DNA of 64,000 bases. It comes from DRPN01 sp964599235 (lineage in GTDB: Bacteria; Bacteroidota; Bacteroidia; Bacteroidales; VadinHA17). The stretch lies in NCBI GenBank assembly GCA_964599235.1, contig CAZRDX010000007.1:62001-126000 (forward strand), in the 5' to 3' direction. The translations under genes and the position numbers were made by a program. Numbering within the stretch: the first letter of the stretch is position 1; each line of letters starts with the position of its first letter. Below, piece after piece: positions 1-9,619 of this stretch. Below the pieces are notes generated by a model that saw only the letters and a program-made list of their open reading frames with translations, was not told where the DNA came from and searched no databases.

Positions 1-1
1 C

Positions 2-2446
2 GGTCTGGACAATGAGACGGTCACCAAGGTCTATGCCAATGAAGCCCATCCTCATGCCTCGCAATTGTGGATCGCACTCAACATTGGAGCCGCAAGGGTG
101 GAATATTTTTCTCCGTTCCGGTATTTCAGTGAGGACCATGGTTTCAAAGGCACAGTAAACGATCTTTTCCTGTTGGGTGAGGATCTTTACCTGGCTACTT
201 CCACAGGCGTTTTTCACAGGACGACCGATAAAACGGGAACGGCCACCTTTGAACGTATCGAGGGCATCAATGCCCAGGCGTGGAAACTTTTGCACTTTAC
301 CCTTCCGGACGGCAAGAAGGTGCTATGGGCAGGTACGGAAGAGGGGATCTATGAGATCAAGGGCCGGAAGGCTTATCCTGTCGAAAGGAAGATCCACGGG
401 ATCCCCCTGAAAGACATGAAGTTCTATGTATACAGTCTGCTTGCCTCCCGTCACGAACCCGGGAAAGTGATCATTGGTACCGGCAAGGGGCTTACCGTCC
501 TGCATTATCGTCACGGAGCGTGGTATTATACGGGAAGTCTCAACGATTACAAGGACGAGGTTAGGAGCATTGCCGAAGATGACCGCGGGAACATCTGGGT
601 ATCCTTTTCCTATATGGGAATAGCCCGACTGGAAAAGACCGATTCGGCCTTTTTGGCCAATTTCTACAGGGAAGCAAAAGGGGTACCCAACGAATCGAAC
701 ATCAGCATAAAGAACGTACTGGGCAGACTGATGCTTTGTACCTTTACACAGCACGGCATCTATTCTTATGATCCCAATTCGGATACTTTCCGTCCCGATG
801 ACATTTTCGGAAAGGATTACATGACCGGTGAAAAAGCGATCCAGAACATTTACCGGGTGAACGACACGCTTTATCTCCTCAACACGCTGTATCCGGACGG
901 ATCCTTCCATGTGGAGGAGGTAGTTCGCAGCGGCAGGGATTTCCGGTTCATAAGGACCCCGTTCCTGCGTCTCCCTCCCCAGTCGGCTTACACCTTTGAA
1001 CATGAGAACGACAGGATCTGGATCGCGATCTCGAACAAGATCTACTCCTATGACCTGCGGTACCATCAAACCGGGGGGAAGCCGTTCCGTACATTGATCC
1101 GGCAGATCACGTATGGTGAAGACTCACTGCTCTTTGGCGGGACTTTCTATACTTTGGATGAAGAGGGCCGGCCTCATCTTGCATTGCAGCAGGATACCCG
1201 TATACAGCCACAGATCAGATATGCGAACAACAACATCACGTTTCGTTGGGCCTGTCCCTATTTTGAAGGAGCGGAAGGGATCGAGTACAGTTTCCGTCTG
1301 CAAAATTTCGACAGGAACTGGTCAAAATGGACGAAACACAGCGAGTTTCCCTACACGAATATACCCAACGGAAGTTACGTATTTGAGGTAAAAGCCCGCA
1401 ACATATACGGGCAGGAAAGCTTACCGGGCAGGTATGCTTTCACGATCTTGCCGCCATGGTACCTCACTTTCTGGGCTTTCCTGCTTTATCTGGTTCTGGC
1501 CTTCCTGCTTATCGTTGTGATCGTGAAGCTGTACACCAGGCGGTTGCAGAACGAGAAGCTCCGACTGGAAGCGATCGTCCGGGAACGCACGGCTGAGGTG
1601 GTACGTCAGAAGGAAGAGCTCACGGACAGTATCATGTATGCCAGCAGGATCCAGCGGGCAGTCCTGCCGAGCGAGCGATTGCTCAATGAACAGTTCCCCG
1701 ATCATTTCATTCTTTTCCTGCCCAGGGACATCGTAAGCGGTGATTTTTACTGGATGTCTCAGCGTGACGGCAAGGTGTTCGTCACAGCGGCCGACTGCAC
1801 GGGTCATGGCGTACCCGGAGCATTCATGAGCCTGCTGGGCATATCTTTCCTCAACGAGATCATCAACCGTATCGAAGTCCTGCAACCGGATGCCATCCTC
1901 AATGAACTGCGCAAGGAGATCAAACAATCGCTCAAGCAACGGGGTGAAGAAGGCGAAGCCAAGGACGGGATGGACATGGCCATGGTGGCCATTGACAAAG
2001 CCAGGAAAAAGCTTTATTATGCCGGAGCTTACAATCCTCTCTATTTCATCCGGCATCTGACAAAAAAAGAAAAGGAGACCATAGCGCGTGGGGAGGATCC
2101 GGGATTCGGGCGCGGAAGTGTATACAATGAGGAGGATGTTCTGCTCACCATTCCTGCCGACAAGATGCCTATCGGGATCTCGGCCAAGGACGAGATCCCC
2201 TTTACCCTGCACGAGCTGGATTATACTGATGGTGACCGCATTTACATGTTCTCCGACGGTTACATCGACCAGTTCGGCGGCCCTGCCGGGAAGAAGTTCA
2301 TGTCAAAGAACTTCAAGAAACTGATCCTGAGCATCCAGGACATCCCCATGCGGGAGCAGGAAGCGGTGCTGCATGAACGTCTGAAAACATGGCGGGGAGA
2401 TCTTCCTCAAGTGGACGACATCATCGTGATAGGGATCAAACTGTAG
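2..2446 (+). CDS. Two-component-propeller / Y_Y_Y / PP2C (SpoIIE-type) signalling phosphatase, 5' end missing
   Basis: The frame is open to the left edge (first visible codons read GLDNETVTKV), so the true start lies outside the window; 814 residues are visible. The first ~350 residues look like ligand-sensing periplasmic propeller repeats (motifs such as GNIWVSFSYMGIARL). A Y_Y_Y immunoglobulin-like domain follows (NIPNGSYVFEVKARN), then one membrane helix (WAFLLYLVLAFLLIVVIVKL), a short coiled coil (RERTAEVVRQKEEL) and a PP2C/SpoIIE phosphatase domain (SGDFYWMS, TAADCTGHGVPGAFMS, FSDGYIDQFGG). The architecture is known in Bacteroidota as a sensor that dephosphorylates a partner, often an anti-sigma antagonist. 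The ligand and partner are not visible. It ends at a shared bidirectional terminator. Confidence 0.88.
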   Translation, partial: GLDNETVTKVYANEAHPHASQLWIALNIGAARVEYFSPFRYFSEDHGFKGTVNDLFLLGEDLYLATSTGVFHRTTDKTGTATFERIEGINAQAWKLLHFTLPDGKKVLWAGTEEGIYEIKGRKAYPVERKIHGIPLKDMKFYVYSLLASRHEPGKVIIGTGKGLTVLHYRHGAWYYTGSLNDYKDEVRSIAEDDRGNIWVSFSYMGIARLEKTDSAFLANFYREAKGVPNESNISIKNVLGRLMLCTFTQHGIYSYDPNSDTFRPDDIFGKDYMTGEKAIQNIYRVNDTLYLLNTLYPDGSFHVEEVVRSGRDFRFIRTPFLRLPPQSAYTFEHENDRIWIAISNKIYSYDLRYHQTGGKPFRTLIRQITYGEDSLLFGGTFYTLDEEGRPHLALQQDTRIQPQIRYANNNITFRWACPYFEGAEGIEYSFRLQNFDRNWSKWTKHSEFPYTNIPNGSYVFEVKARNIYGQESLPGRYAFTILPPWYLTFWAFLLYLVLAFLLIVVIVKLYTRRLQNEKLRLEAIVRERTAEVVRQKEELTDSIMYASRIQRAVLPSERLLNEQFPDHFILFLPRDIVSGDFYWMSQRDGKVFVTAADCTGHGVPGAFMSLLGISFLNEIINRIEVLQPDAILNELRKEIKQSLKQRGEEGEAKDGMDMAMVAIDKARKKLYYAGAYNPLYFIRHLTKKEKETIARGEDPGFGRGSVYNEEDVLLTIPADKMPIGISAKDEIPFTLHELDYTDGDRIYMFSDGYIDQFGGPAGKKFMSKNFKKLILSIQDIPMREQEAVLHERLKTWRGDLPQVDDIIVIGIKL

Positions 2447-2484
2447 GCTTCGCTAAAAACACATTCCTTATAGAATGTTAAAAG

Positions 2485-2511
2485 AAAAGGCCGTCGTCAT
2501 GACGGCCTTTT
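2485..2511. terminator. Bidirectional intrinsic terminator
   Basis: A perfect 11-bp stem (AAAAGGCCGTC / GACGGCCTTTT) with a 5-nt loop. It lies between the convergent ends of the PP2C gene and the DUF1080 gene and has A/T flanks on both sides, so it can serve both strands. Confidence 0.85.
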
Positions 2512-2533
2512 CCGGTTCTGCGGGCACTCCGGC

Positions 2534-3358
2534 TCATTTCGTCAGATCCTTGATCTTGATGTTCCGGTACCAGACATCATCGCCATGGTCCTGAAGGCCG
2601 ATATAACCTTCTTCCGCCACATTGGCCCAGTCGGGGTTGTATTTGGGGAACTTGCTGTGAGCAACGAGCGAATCCCACTCGGGAGTCCAGAGATGGTATT
2701 CCAGCACGGTCTCCCCGTTCATTTTATGGATCACCGTTCCCCGGTAAACGATGATCTCCACCTGGTTCCACTCACCGGCAGGTTTAGCGGTCTGGGGTTT
2801 GGCAGGGATCAGGTCATAGAGGGCGCCCGCCTGGCGGTTGCCGTCTTTTCCCAGCTTGGCATCGGGATGGCGTTCGTTGTCCAGCACCTGCATCTCCGGG
2901 GCTGTGGCCCAGATAGGCATATCGGGACGTTCCTGGGCCAGGTAAAAGATGCCGGAATTACCGCCAGGAGAGATCTTCCACTCAAGTTTGAGGTCGAAAT
3001 CCTTGAACTTCTTGTCGTAGATGATATCTCCCCCTTCTTTGCCGCCGGCTTCACCGCGTCCGGATCCTTTGCAATGGAGGGTACCATCGACCACCTCCCA
3101 TCCTGAAGGAAAATGGTCCTTGTTATAACCCCGCCATCCTTTGGAGGTCTTCCCGTCGAAAAGGAGCACCCAGCCATCCGCCTCCTCTTCCGGGGTGAGT
3201 GTGTTAGGGGGCGTGGTTTCCTCTGCTGCGGTCACATCTTTTTTCACTGGCGCACTTTCTTTCTTGACCTCTTCCGTTTTTCCCGTATTCTTGCAGGCTG
3301 ACAGGAAGCTGAAAGAGAAGACTGCGACCAGCATCAACAAATATCCAGTTTTTTTCAT
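2534..3358 (-). CDS. DUF1080 (3-keto-disaccharide hydrolase family) lipoprotein
   Basis: 274 residues. An ATG at 3358 gives a signal peptide MKKTGYLLMLVAVFSFSFLSAC with a lipobox ending in Cys22; the open frame extends 9 codons further upstream but that would bury the signal peptide. A single DUF1080/laminin-G-like domain spans about residues 65-272, with family hallmarks (GWVLLFDGKTSKGWRGYN, LKLEWKISPGGNSGIFYLAQ, EEGYIGLQDHGDDVWYRNIKI). Family members cleave or hydrate 3-keto glycosides. The gene lies 30 bp downstream of a Tat-exported Gfo/Idh/MocA oxidoreductase on the same strand. I infer one operon in which the oxidoreductase makes the 3-keto substrate in the same compartment. The actual sugar is unknown. 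Confidence 0.9.
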   Translation of the reverse strand: MKKTGYLLMLVAVFSFSFLSACKNTGKTEEVKKESAPVKKDVTAAEETTPPNTLTPEEEADGWVLLFDGKTSKGWRGYNKDHFPSGWEVVDGTLHCKGSGRGEAGGKEGGDIIYDKKFKDFDLKLEWKISPGGNSGIFYLAQERPDMPIWATAPEMQVLDNERHPDAKLGKDGNRQAGALYDLIPAKPQTAKPAGEWNQVEIIVYRGTVIHKMNGETVLEYHLWTPEWDSLVAHSKFPKYNPDWANVAEEGYIGLQDHGDDVWYRNIKIKDLTK

Positions 3359-3388
3359 GATACAGTGTTTTTTAGGGTTCAACAATCA

Positions 3389-4897
3389 TCATGCAGGCAT
3401 GGGTGGCAAGGAATAGCCGTTGTGATAGGTATGTTTGATGTACTCTTCAGCTGCCGCTTTGGCGTTGATGGTGGTATATTCGGTATTGAACTTGGGATCG
3501 CCGTCCACCACCTTGAAGCTGTCGGTTGTGACCACCCGGATCTTGTCAGAGTCGGAGATATTGGTAAAGCGCATGTTCTCCCCATCCCACATCAACCATC
3601 TGTTAAGGTCCTGCAACCTGACGGCAACGACACCCATTACAACCGTTTCATTGAGAGGACCTGCATAGTCGAAGTTGGCAGATGTCGGGACCCTGTTTTC
3701 CGGGCTTTCTTTGCAGGCACGGATCCAGTCCTGTTCATGGGCCCCGTTGTGCCATTTCCGTCCGGTGACCTCTTCGGGGCGCCGTAAGGTTTTAGGGGGA
3801 GGTGTAAAATCTTTCATCCTCTCGTAAGGCAAAAGGATGGGATTACGTCCGTAACAGCCGGTCATGATCTTTCCCTTTTCTCCGATGAAAAGGCAGCCAC
3901 CGTTCTTATCACGGCCCATGATCTCACCGTCGGGCAGTTCCTCGGGACGCGGAGGCAAAAGACCGCCGTCGTACCAGCTTACCTCCACCTCGGGCTGATC
4001 TCCACGGGCAGGGAACACATAATGGACGATCTCGGCATGTGGCGGCGATTCGGTATTGATCTGGGTGGAACTTGCCTGTACTTTGTAGGGATATTTCAGG
4101 TCGAGCGCCATGAAAATAGGATCCATGATGTGGTTGGCCATATCCCCGAGGGCTCCGGTACCAAAATCCCACCAGCCTCTCCAATTCCAAGGATGGTAGA
4201 TGGGATTGTAGGGACGCATGGGGGCCGGACCGATGAAGAGATCCCATCGAAGTGTTTCCGGGACAGGATAGGTATCCTTGGGACGCTCCAGACCCTGCGG
4301 CCAGATGGGGCGGTTGGTCCAGGCATAGGCCTTATGGACTTTTCCGATGACCCCTGCCTTGATCCATTCGGTGACCTGCCGGATCCCCTCGCCGGAGTTC
4401 CCCTGGTTGCCCATCTGGGTAGCCACCTTATACTCCCGTGCCAGATTAGTGAGGAGACGTGACTCGTACACACTGTGGGTCAGCGGCTTCTGTACATACA
4501 CATGTTTGCCCATCGTGATGGCATGGGCAGCCGTAACAGCATGCGTATGATCGGGGGTGGCAATGATCACCGCATCGATCGATTTGCCCATTTTGTCGAA
4601 CATCTCCCGCCAGTCAAAAAAGACCTTGGCTTTGGGATAGTCCTTGAAAGTTTTGGCCGCATACTTATGATCAACATCAGCCAGTGCCACGATGTTTTCC
4701 GTGGAGGCATTGCGCAGGTTGCTGCGTCCCATGCCCCCTACCCCGATGCCCGCGATGTTGAGCTTGTCAGAGGGAGGGGTATGTCCCAAACCACTTACCA
4801 CATGGTTAGGTACAATGGTAAAGGCCAGAGAGGCCGCTGCGGTCTTGCCCAGGAACTCCCGGCGTGAAAGACCGCCCTTTCTTTTTTTCTCTTCCAT
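3389..4897 (-). CDS. Tat-exported Gfo/Idh/MocA family oxidoreductase
   Basis: 502 residues. The N-terminus carries a twin-arginine signal (SRREFLGKTAAASLAFTIVP, residues about 11-30). A Rossmann domain follows with the dinucleotide loop GIGVGGMG near residue 52 and the D of ALADVD ending strand 2. The QKP motif (VYVQKPLTH) is the substrate-side signature, with Gln in place of the more common Glu as in many exported members. The C-terminal half is the family's alpha/beta substrate domain. These proteins are NAD(P)-binding sugar dehydrogenases or oxidoreductases. It is first in an operon with the DUF1080 lipoprotein downstream. Export implies a tightly bound, self-recycling cofactor or a membrane electron acceptor. 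Substrate not deducible. Confidence 0.92.
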   Translation of the reverse strand: MEEKKRKGGLSRREFLGKTAAASLAFTIVPNHVVSGLGHTPPSDKLNIAGIGVGGMGRSNLRNASTENIVALADVDHKYAAKTFKDYPKAKVFFDWREMFDKMGKSIDAVIIATPDHTHAVTAAHAITMGKHVYVQKPLTHSVYESRLLTNLAREYKVATQMGNQGNSGEGIRQVTEWIKAGVIGKVHKAYAWTNRPIWPQGLERPKDTYPVPETLRWDLFIGPAPMRPYNPIYHPWNWRGWWDFGTGALGDMANHIMDPIFMALDLKYPYKVQASSTQINTESPPHAEIVHYVFPARGDQPEVEVSWYDGGLLPPRPEELPDGEIMGRDKNGGCLFIGEKGKIMTGCYGRNPILLPYERMKDFTPPPKTLRRPEEVTGRKWHNGAHEQDWIRACKESPENRVPTSANFDYAGPLNETVVMGVVAVRLQDLNRWLMWDGENMRFTNISDSDKIRVVTTDSFKVVDGDPKFNTEYTTINAKAAAEEYIKHTYHNGYSLPPMPA

Positions 4898-5075
4898 CTT
4901 TCAGTTTTTTTAAATGAACGTCTTGGACAATGAGCAATTAAAGTTATGTAATTTCCGGAAATTATGAAATCTCGCCCCGCATTTCGAGACAAGCAGGCAA
5001 GAGGGAGCGGAAAAAGAAGATCTTTTTTCAAGAGGAAGCACTATCTTTATCACATTCATCAAAACAGAGGATCTC

Positions 5076-6245
5076 ATGGCAGGGAAACTTCGGTATGGGA
5101 TGGTTGGAGGCGGCATAGGGTCGTTCATCGGTCCTGTCCATCGGATGGCCGCCGAACTGGATGGGCTGGCCGAGCTGGTGTGTGGAGCATTCAGCAGCGA
5201 TGCGGAACGTTCGTACGCTTCGGGGCAGGCCTTGGGTATCGACCCCGGCAGGGTCTATCCCGACTACCAGAGCATGTTTGAGGTGGAGCGTGAGCTGCCG
5301 TCTGACGAGCGGATGGATTTTGTGGTCATCGTCACACCCAACCATTTGCATTATGCTCCTGCCCGCATGGCGCTGGAGAACGGTTTTGATGTCGTATGCG
5401 ACAAACCGATGACCCTGACCCTGGAAGAAGCGCAGGACCTGGAAAGGGTGGTAAAAAATACAGGGAGGCTTTTTGCACTCACACACACCTATACTGGCTA
5501 TCCTATGATCAAAAAAGCCCGTTCGCTGGTCCGCAGCGGGGCTCTGGGACGTTTGCGCAAGGTGATGGTCACCTATCTGCAGGGGTGGCTTGCTTCCTAT
5601 CCGGAGGGAGAAGGGCAGAAGCAAGCCGTATGGCGCACCGATCCCCGCTGTGCGGGGCTTACAAGTACCATGGGAGATATAGGCACCCATGCTGAAAACC
5701 TGATCTCCTACGTAACCGGACTGGAGATCCTGGAGCTCTCGGCTCAACTCAATACGCTGGTTCCTTCCAGGAAGATGGATGACGACGGCAGTGTCATCCT
5801 TCGTTATGAGGGCCATGTGGCGGGGGCTATTCTGGTGAGCCAGGTGGCTACTGGTGAAGAGAACAACGTAACCCTGCGCATTTATGGGGAACACGGTGGA
5901 CTGGAATGGAACCAGATGGAGCCCAACAGTCTCATCGTACGATGGGCCGACCGTCCCATGGAGATCCACCGTACCGGCACAGGTGTGGAAGGGATCGGGA
6001 CAGGATCTGTTCCTGCCCACCGGCTGCCGGCAGGCCACCCCGAAGGTTTTATCGAGGCTTTTGCCAACATTTACCAGGCTTTCGGGAAGGCTCTCCTCGA
6101 CCGTAAGGCCGGTCGCCCCGCCCCAGAAGAAGGATACGATTTCCCCACCGTCGAAGACGGTGTACGGGGTATGCACTTTCTTACCAAAGTGGTGGAATCC
6201 TCCCGCTCAGAAAAAAAATGGATACCCTTCAAAGACAATAGATAA
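5076..6245 (+). CDS. Cytosolic Gfo/Idh/MocA family oxidoreductase
   Basis: 389 residues with no signal peptide, so cytosolic. The Rossmann loop is at the N-terminus (YGMVGGGIGSFIGPVHRMA) and a DKP variant of the EKP motif occurs in VVCDKPMTLTLEEAQDL. The C-terminal domain contains GDIGTHAENL, matching the family's catalytic His helix. A purine-rich AGAGG precedes the ATG by about 6 nt. It is divergent from the Tat-exported paralogue at 3389-4897 and only 23 bp upstream of PEP carboxykinase. Context suggests sugar or polyol oxidation feeding central metabolism, but the substrate cannot be read from sequence. Confidence 0.9.
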   Translation: MAGKLRYGMVGGGIGSFIGPVHRMAAELDGLAELVCGAFSSDAERSYASGQALGIDPGRVYPDYQSMFEVERELPSDERMDFVVIVTPNHLHYAPARMALENGFDVVCDKPMTLTLEEAQDLERVVKNTGRLFALTHTYTGYPMIKKARSLVRSGALGRLRKVMVTYLQGWLASYPEGEGQKQAVWRTDPRCAGLTSTMGDIGTHAENLISYVTGLEILELSAQLNTLVPSRKMDDDGSVILRYEGHVAGAILVSQVATGEENNVTLRIYGEHGGLEWNQMEPNSLIVRWADRPMEIHRTGTGVEGIGTGSVPAHRLPAGHPEGFIEAFANIYQAFGKALLDRKAGRPAPEEGYDFPTVEDGVRGMHFLTKVVESSRSEKKWIPFKDNR

Positions 6246-6268
6246 CCATAACCATAAAAAATGAAACC

Positions 6269-7888
6269 ATGGAAGGAACTGTAAACAGGAACGTGAACGA
6301 GATCGAAGGACAGTATGGTCTTGATTATCTTCATCTTCGCAATCTGAACAATGTATACTGGCACCCCACTACGGCTGTTTTGTACGAGCACATCATCCGC
6401 CGGCATGAAGGGATGTTGTCCCATCTGGGACCGGTAGTGGTACGTACCGGCACTTACACCGGCCGTTCGCCCAATGACAAGTTCATTGTCAAGGAACCTT
6501 CCTCCGAGAAACTGATCGCATGGGGCAGTGTGAACCGGCCTTTCGAGCCGGAGCAGTTCGACTGTTTATGGAAGCGGATGCAGGCCTACCTTCAGGGTAA
6601 GGACATCTATGTACAGGACAGTTACATCGGGTCGGACCCGGAACACCGGGTTGCTTTGCGTGTGATCACGGAATATGCCTGGCAGTCGTTGTTCGCCCGC
6701 AACATGTTCAACCGTATCACCGATACCGAAGAGTTGCAACGTTTCGTACCCGAATACACCATTGTGGCTCTTCCGGGTTTCAAGGCGATACCCGAGCTCG
6801 ACGGAACGAACTCGGAAGCCTTCATCATCCTGAACCTGCAGAAAAAAATGGTGATCATTGGAGGAACAAGCTATGCGGGAGAGATCAAGAAATCCGCTTT
6901 CACCCTGATGAACTTTCTTCTCCCCCAAAAAGGGGTAATGCCGATGCATTGCAGTGCCAACGTAGGCAGCAAAGGGGACACAGCCCTTTTCTTCGGACTT
7001 TCGGGTACGGGCAAGACCACCCTCTCGGCCGATCCGAGGCGTCGCCTCATCGGCGATGACGAACACGGCTGGACAGACCAGGGCGTGTTCAATTTTGAGG
7101 GAGGCTGTTATGCCAAGGTGATCCGTCTTTCGGCCGAAGCCGAACCGCAGATCTATGAGACCACGCGACGTTTCGGCACGATCCTGGAGAATGTGGCCAT
7201 CGATCCGATCTCCCGCAGGATCGATCTGAACGATGCTTCTTTGACGGAGAACACAAGGGCATCGTATCCGCTGACCCATCTTGACAACATCGTACCGGAA
7301 GCAAGGGGTGGTCATCCCGAGAACATTGTCTTTCTCACGGCTGATGCTTTCGGGGTCTTGCCTCCCATTTCACGTTTGACCCCCGAGCAGGCGATGTACC
7401 ATTTCCTGTTGGGATACACGGCCAAGGTAGCCGGTACCGAAAGGGGCATCACCGAGCCCCAGGCCACTTTCAGCAGCTGTTTTGGTGAACCTTTCATGCC
7501 ACAGCATCCCACGGTATATGCCGAGCTGCTTCGCCAGAAGATCGCCCGTCACGGCACCCGCACCTGGCTGGTCAACACCGGCTGGATCGGGGGTCCTTAC
7601 GGCACAGGCGAACGCATCTCCATCCAACATACCCGCACCCTGCTCAATGCTGCCCTTGACGGTCTGCTGGATGATGTGGAATATGTCACCGATCCTTATT
7701 TCGGGTTGAGCGTGCCGGGCACCTGCCCCGGTGTTCCCGAAGAGATCCTCATGCCTCGGAACACATGGGAAGACAAGGAAGCCTACGATCGTCAGGCCGG
7801 GAAGCTGGCAGCTCTTTTCCGCGAGAATTTCAGCAAATATGAGCCGCACGTAGGCCCCGAGGTGCTGGAGGCTGGCCCCAAAGTATGA
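6269..7888 (+). CDS. pckA: Phosphoenolpyruvate carboxykinase (ATP)
   Basis: 539 residues, the normal length for the ATP-dependent enzyme that interconverts oxaloacetate + ATP and PEP + CO2 + ADP. Visible motifs: the substrate-binding RTGTYTGRSPNDKFIV, the kinase P-loop GLSGTGKTTLS at residues 243-253, the metal-binding GDDEHGW, and FEGGCYAK. In Bacteroidota this enzyme also fixes CO2 during fermentation to succinate. The start is the ATG at 6269; an ATG at 6261 in another frame encodes only seven codons that overlap the start (a possible trivial upstream frame). It probably shares a transcript with the oxidoreductase 23 bp upstream and ends at a strong terminator. Confidence 0.97.
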   Translation: MEGTVNRNVNEIEGQYGLDYLHLRNLNNVYWHPTTAVLYEHIIRRHEGMLSHLGPVVVRTGTYTGRSPNDKFIVKEPSSEKLIAWGSVNRPFEPEQFDCLWKRMQAYLQGKDIYVQDSYIGSDPEHRVALRVITEYAWQSLFARNMFNRITDTEELQRFVPEYTIVALPGFKAIPELDGTNSEAFIILNLQKKMVIIGGTSYAGEIKKSAFTLMNFLLPQKGVMPMHCSANVGSKGDTALFFGLSGTGKTTLSADPRRRLIGDDEHGWTDQGVFNFEGGCYAKVIRLSAEAEPQIYETTRRFGTILENVAIDPISRRIDLNDASLTENTRASYPLTHLDNIVPEARGGHPENIVFLTADAFGVLPPISRLTPEQAMYHFLLGYTAKVAGTERGITEPQATFSSCFGEPFMPQHPTVYAELLRQKIARHGTRTWLVNTGWIGGPYGTGERISIQHTRTLLNAALDGLLDDVEYVTDPYFGLSVPGTCPGVPEEILMPRNTWEDKEAYDRQAGKLAALFRENFSKYEPHVGPEVLEAGPKV

Positions 7889-7897
7889 GGGAACGAT

Positions 7898-7937
7898 CGA
7901 AAAAAGAAAGGCCGCAATTGCGGCCTTTCTTTTTTCG
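7898..7937. terminator. Perfect 40-nt palindromic bidirectional terminator
   Basis: Every base from 7898 to 7917 pairs with 7937 back to 7918 (CGAAAAAAGAAAGGCCGCAA and its complement). The GC core GGCCGC is flanked by A-rich and T-rich arms, so it can terminate both pckA and the convergent gene whose stop lies at 7939. Confidence 0.9.
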
Positions 7938-7938
7938 G

Positions 7939-9597
7939 TCACCCTCCCAGGTAAAGGACAGGTTTGAGGTTGGTTTTTTCCAGTTCAGGCGGGGGTGGCG
8001 TCTTCATTCCGACGATCCGTTCCTCTTCGGGGTCCCATTCGACCCGTCTGCCTTCCCGCATGGCGATGACCCCCATCAGGTTGGTGACGGCCTCCTCGAA
8101 GCCCCGGTTGACGTTACAGCTGGGCTGGGTTCCTTTCCGAATGGCTTCCAGCCATTCTTTCACATGCAGGTGGGTGGTATCCACCCTTTTACCTCCCCGA
8201 TAGGTATAGAGGAGGCCTCTGCCTGCGAAATAGGCTTCGGTAGCAGTGGTCACGGCGTCCAGGTTCTTACGACCCGGCACGTAGGTATAGATGGGACGGT
8301 CGGGATCGATCTTTCCGCTTTCTATCAGTTGCTTATACCTGTCGGATCGAGGATCGGCATAAACATTAAGGTTGCTGCCAAGTTCCATATATCCGTCATG
8401 TCCCATGAGCACCTTCCCACGCCGCTTGCTGCTGGCCAGGGTGGCGCTGTAGAGCAGGGTCAGGCCCTTCTCGGGATACTCGAACACTTCCTGCTGGACA
8501 TCGGGCACCGTACGACCATCTTTGAAATAATAGATACCACCCGACCCGGAGGCATACCTGGGGATCCCCACTTCCAGGATCTGGTTGATGGCATCATATT
8601 CGTGTGTAAACAGATCGCCCGAGAGCCCCGTACTGTAATCCCACCAGCAACGCCAGCGGAAGAAACGTTCGAGATTGAAATCATGAGGCGGGGCTTGTCC
8701 GATGAACTGTTCCCAATCAATTGTTTGGGGCGAAGCCTTGGGATGGATGGGATAGACCCAGGCCCCGTTGGGGTCGTTGCGGTTGGTAGTCACCTCGATG
8801 AGAGTGATCTTACCCAGCAGGTTTTTCTCGATCGCCTCCTTTGCCTTGATATAACTTTCCGTCTGGCGGCCCTGATGTCCCAACTGGAAAACGATACCGG
8901 CCTTTTTGACTTCGTCCCGTACGGCATAAGCTTCGGCCAGTGACCAGGTCATGGGTTTTTCGCAATAAACGTGTTTGCCATGGCGTGCCGCCTCGATGGT
9001 CATAGGTGCATGCCAGTGATCGGGGGTAGCGATGATGACGGCATCGATATCATCGGCGGCCATCAGCTCTTTGTAGTTCCTGTAACGCCGGACCTTGCGC
9101 AGTTTCCCTTCCCCGCCTGCCCTGTCAATGTTCCCGGCGGCCTCCATCATCTGACGGGCATGAACATCAAAGATGTCGCACACCCCGTTGATGACGACGT
9201 TGAGGTCTTCCTGTTCCATAAACTCTTGATATCTCTTGTCCCGGGGGTTCTCATCTGCGGCTTTTCTCACCTTATCGATGTAAGAAGGGTGGACAAAGCC
9301 GGCAGCTTTCATCAGGGCGGGCCCCCGGTGGCCGTAACCGATGACCCCAAGGCGTATCTCCCGCCCTGAGGTTGGTGCTGCCGAGAGGACCGGCGGAGCA
9401 TACTCCATACCCAGTTCGTCACGGATCACCTTTTTCAGTGCGGCCTCGTAACGACGTTTCTTGTAATATCCCCAGGCAAAGACCCCGATGACCGGCACAG
9501 TGGCCAATCCCTTCAGTATATCCCGCCGGGTAAGGCGTTTCTTACCTTCATCGCCGGATCCTGCCCCGGCCTCAAGGTTCTTGTCTTTCTCTTCCAT
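7939..9597 (-). CDS. Tat-targeted, probably membrane-anchored Gfo/Idh/MocA oxidoreductase
   Basis: 552 residues from the ATG at 9597; the frame is open further upstream but would overlap doxX. After ~25 charged residues comes a twin-arginine motif (LTRRDILKG) and a hydrophobic stretch (LATVPVIGVFAWGYY) followed at once by KKRR. No clear cleavage site is visible, so it may stay as an N-terminal anchor. The Rossmann loop is GVIGYGHRG, then a ~45-residue insertion before the strand-2 acidic residue (GVCDIFD), and EKP in HVYCEKPMTW. The C-terminal substrate domain is complete. It is 22 bp downstream of a DoxX-like membrane protein on the same strand, so co-transcription is likely. Substrate unknown. 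Confidence 0.9.
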   Translation of the reverse strand: MEEKDKNLEAGAGSGDEGKKRLTRRDILKGLATVPVIGVFAWGYYKKRRYEAALKKVIRDELGMEYAPPVLSAAPTSGREIRLGVIGYGHRGPALMKAAGFVHPSYIDKVRKAADENPRDKRYQEFMEQEDLNVVINGVCDIFDVHARQMMEAAGNIDRAGGEGKLRKVRRYRNYKELMAADDIDAVIIATPDHWHAPMTIEAARHGKHVYCEKPMTWSLAEAYAVRDEVKKAGIVFQLGHQGRQTESYIKAKEAIEKNLLGKITLIEVTTNRNDPNGAWVYPIHPKASPQTIDWEQFIGQAPPHDFNLERFFRWRCWWDYSTGLSGDLFTHEYDAINQILEVGIPRYASGSGGIYYFKDGRTVPDVQQEVFEYPEKGLTLLYSATLASSKRRGKVLMGHDGYMELGSNLNVYADPRSDRYKQLIESGKIDPDRPIYTYVPGRKNLDAVTTATEAYFAGRGLLYTYRGGKRVDTTHLHVKEWLEAIRKGTQPSCNVNRGFEEAVTNLMGVIAMREGRRVEWDPEEERIVGMKTPPPPELEKTNLKPVLYLGG

Positions 9598-9619
9598 GAC
9601 GTTCCGTTTTAAGATCGTC

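Noticed and set aside
5028..6176. Minus-strand open frame of 382 codons
   Set aside because: Antisense to the cytosolic Gfo/Idh/MocA gene and without any motif.
6261..6284. Seven-codon upstream frame overlapping the pckA start
   Set aside because: It could couple to pckA, but such short frames arise easily by chance and nothing else supports it.
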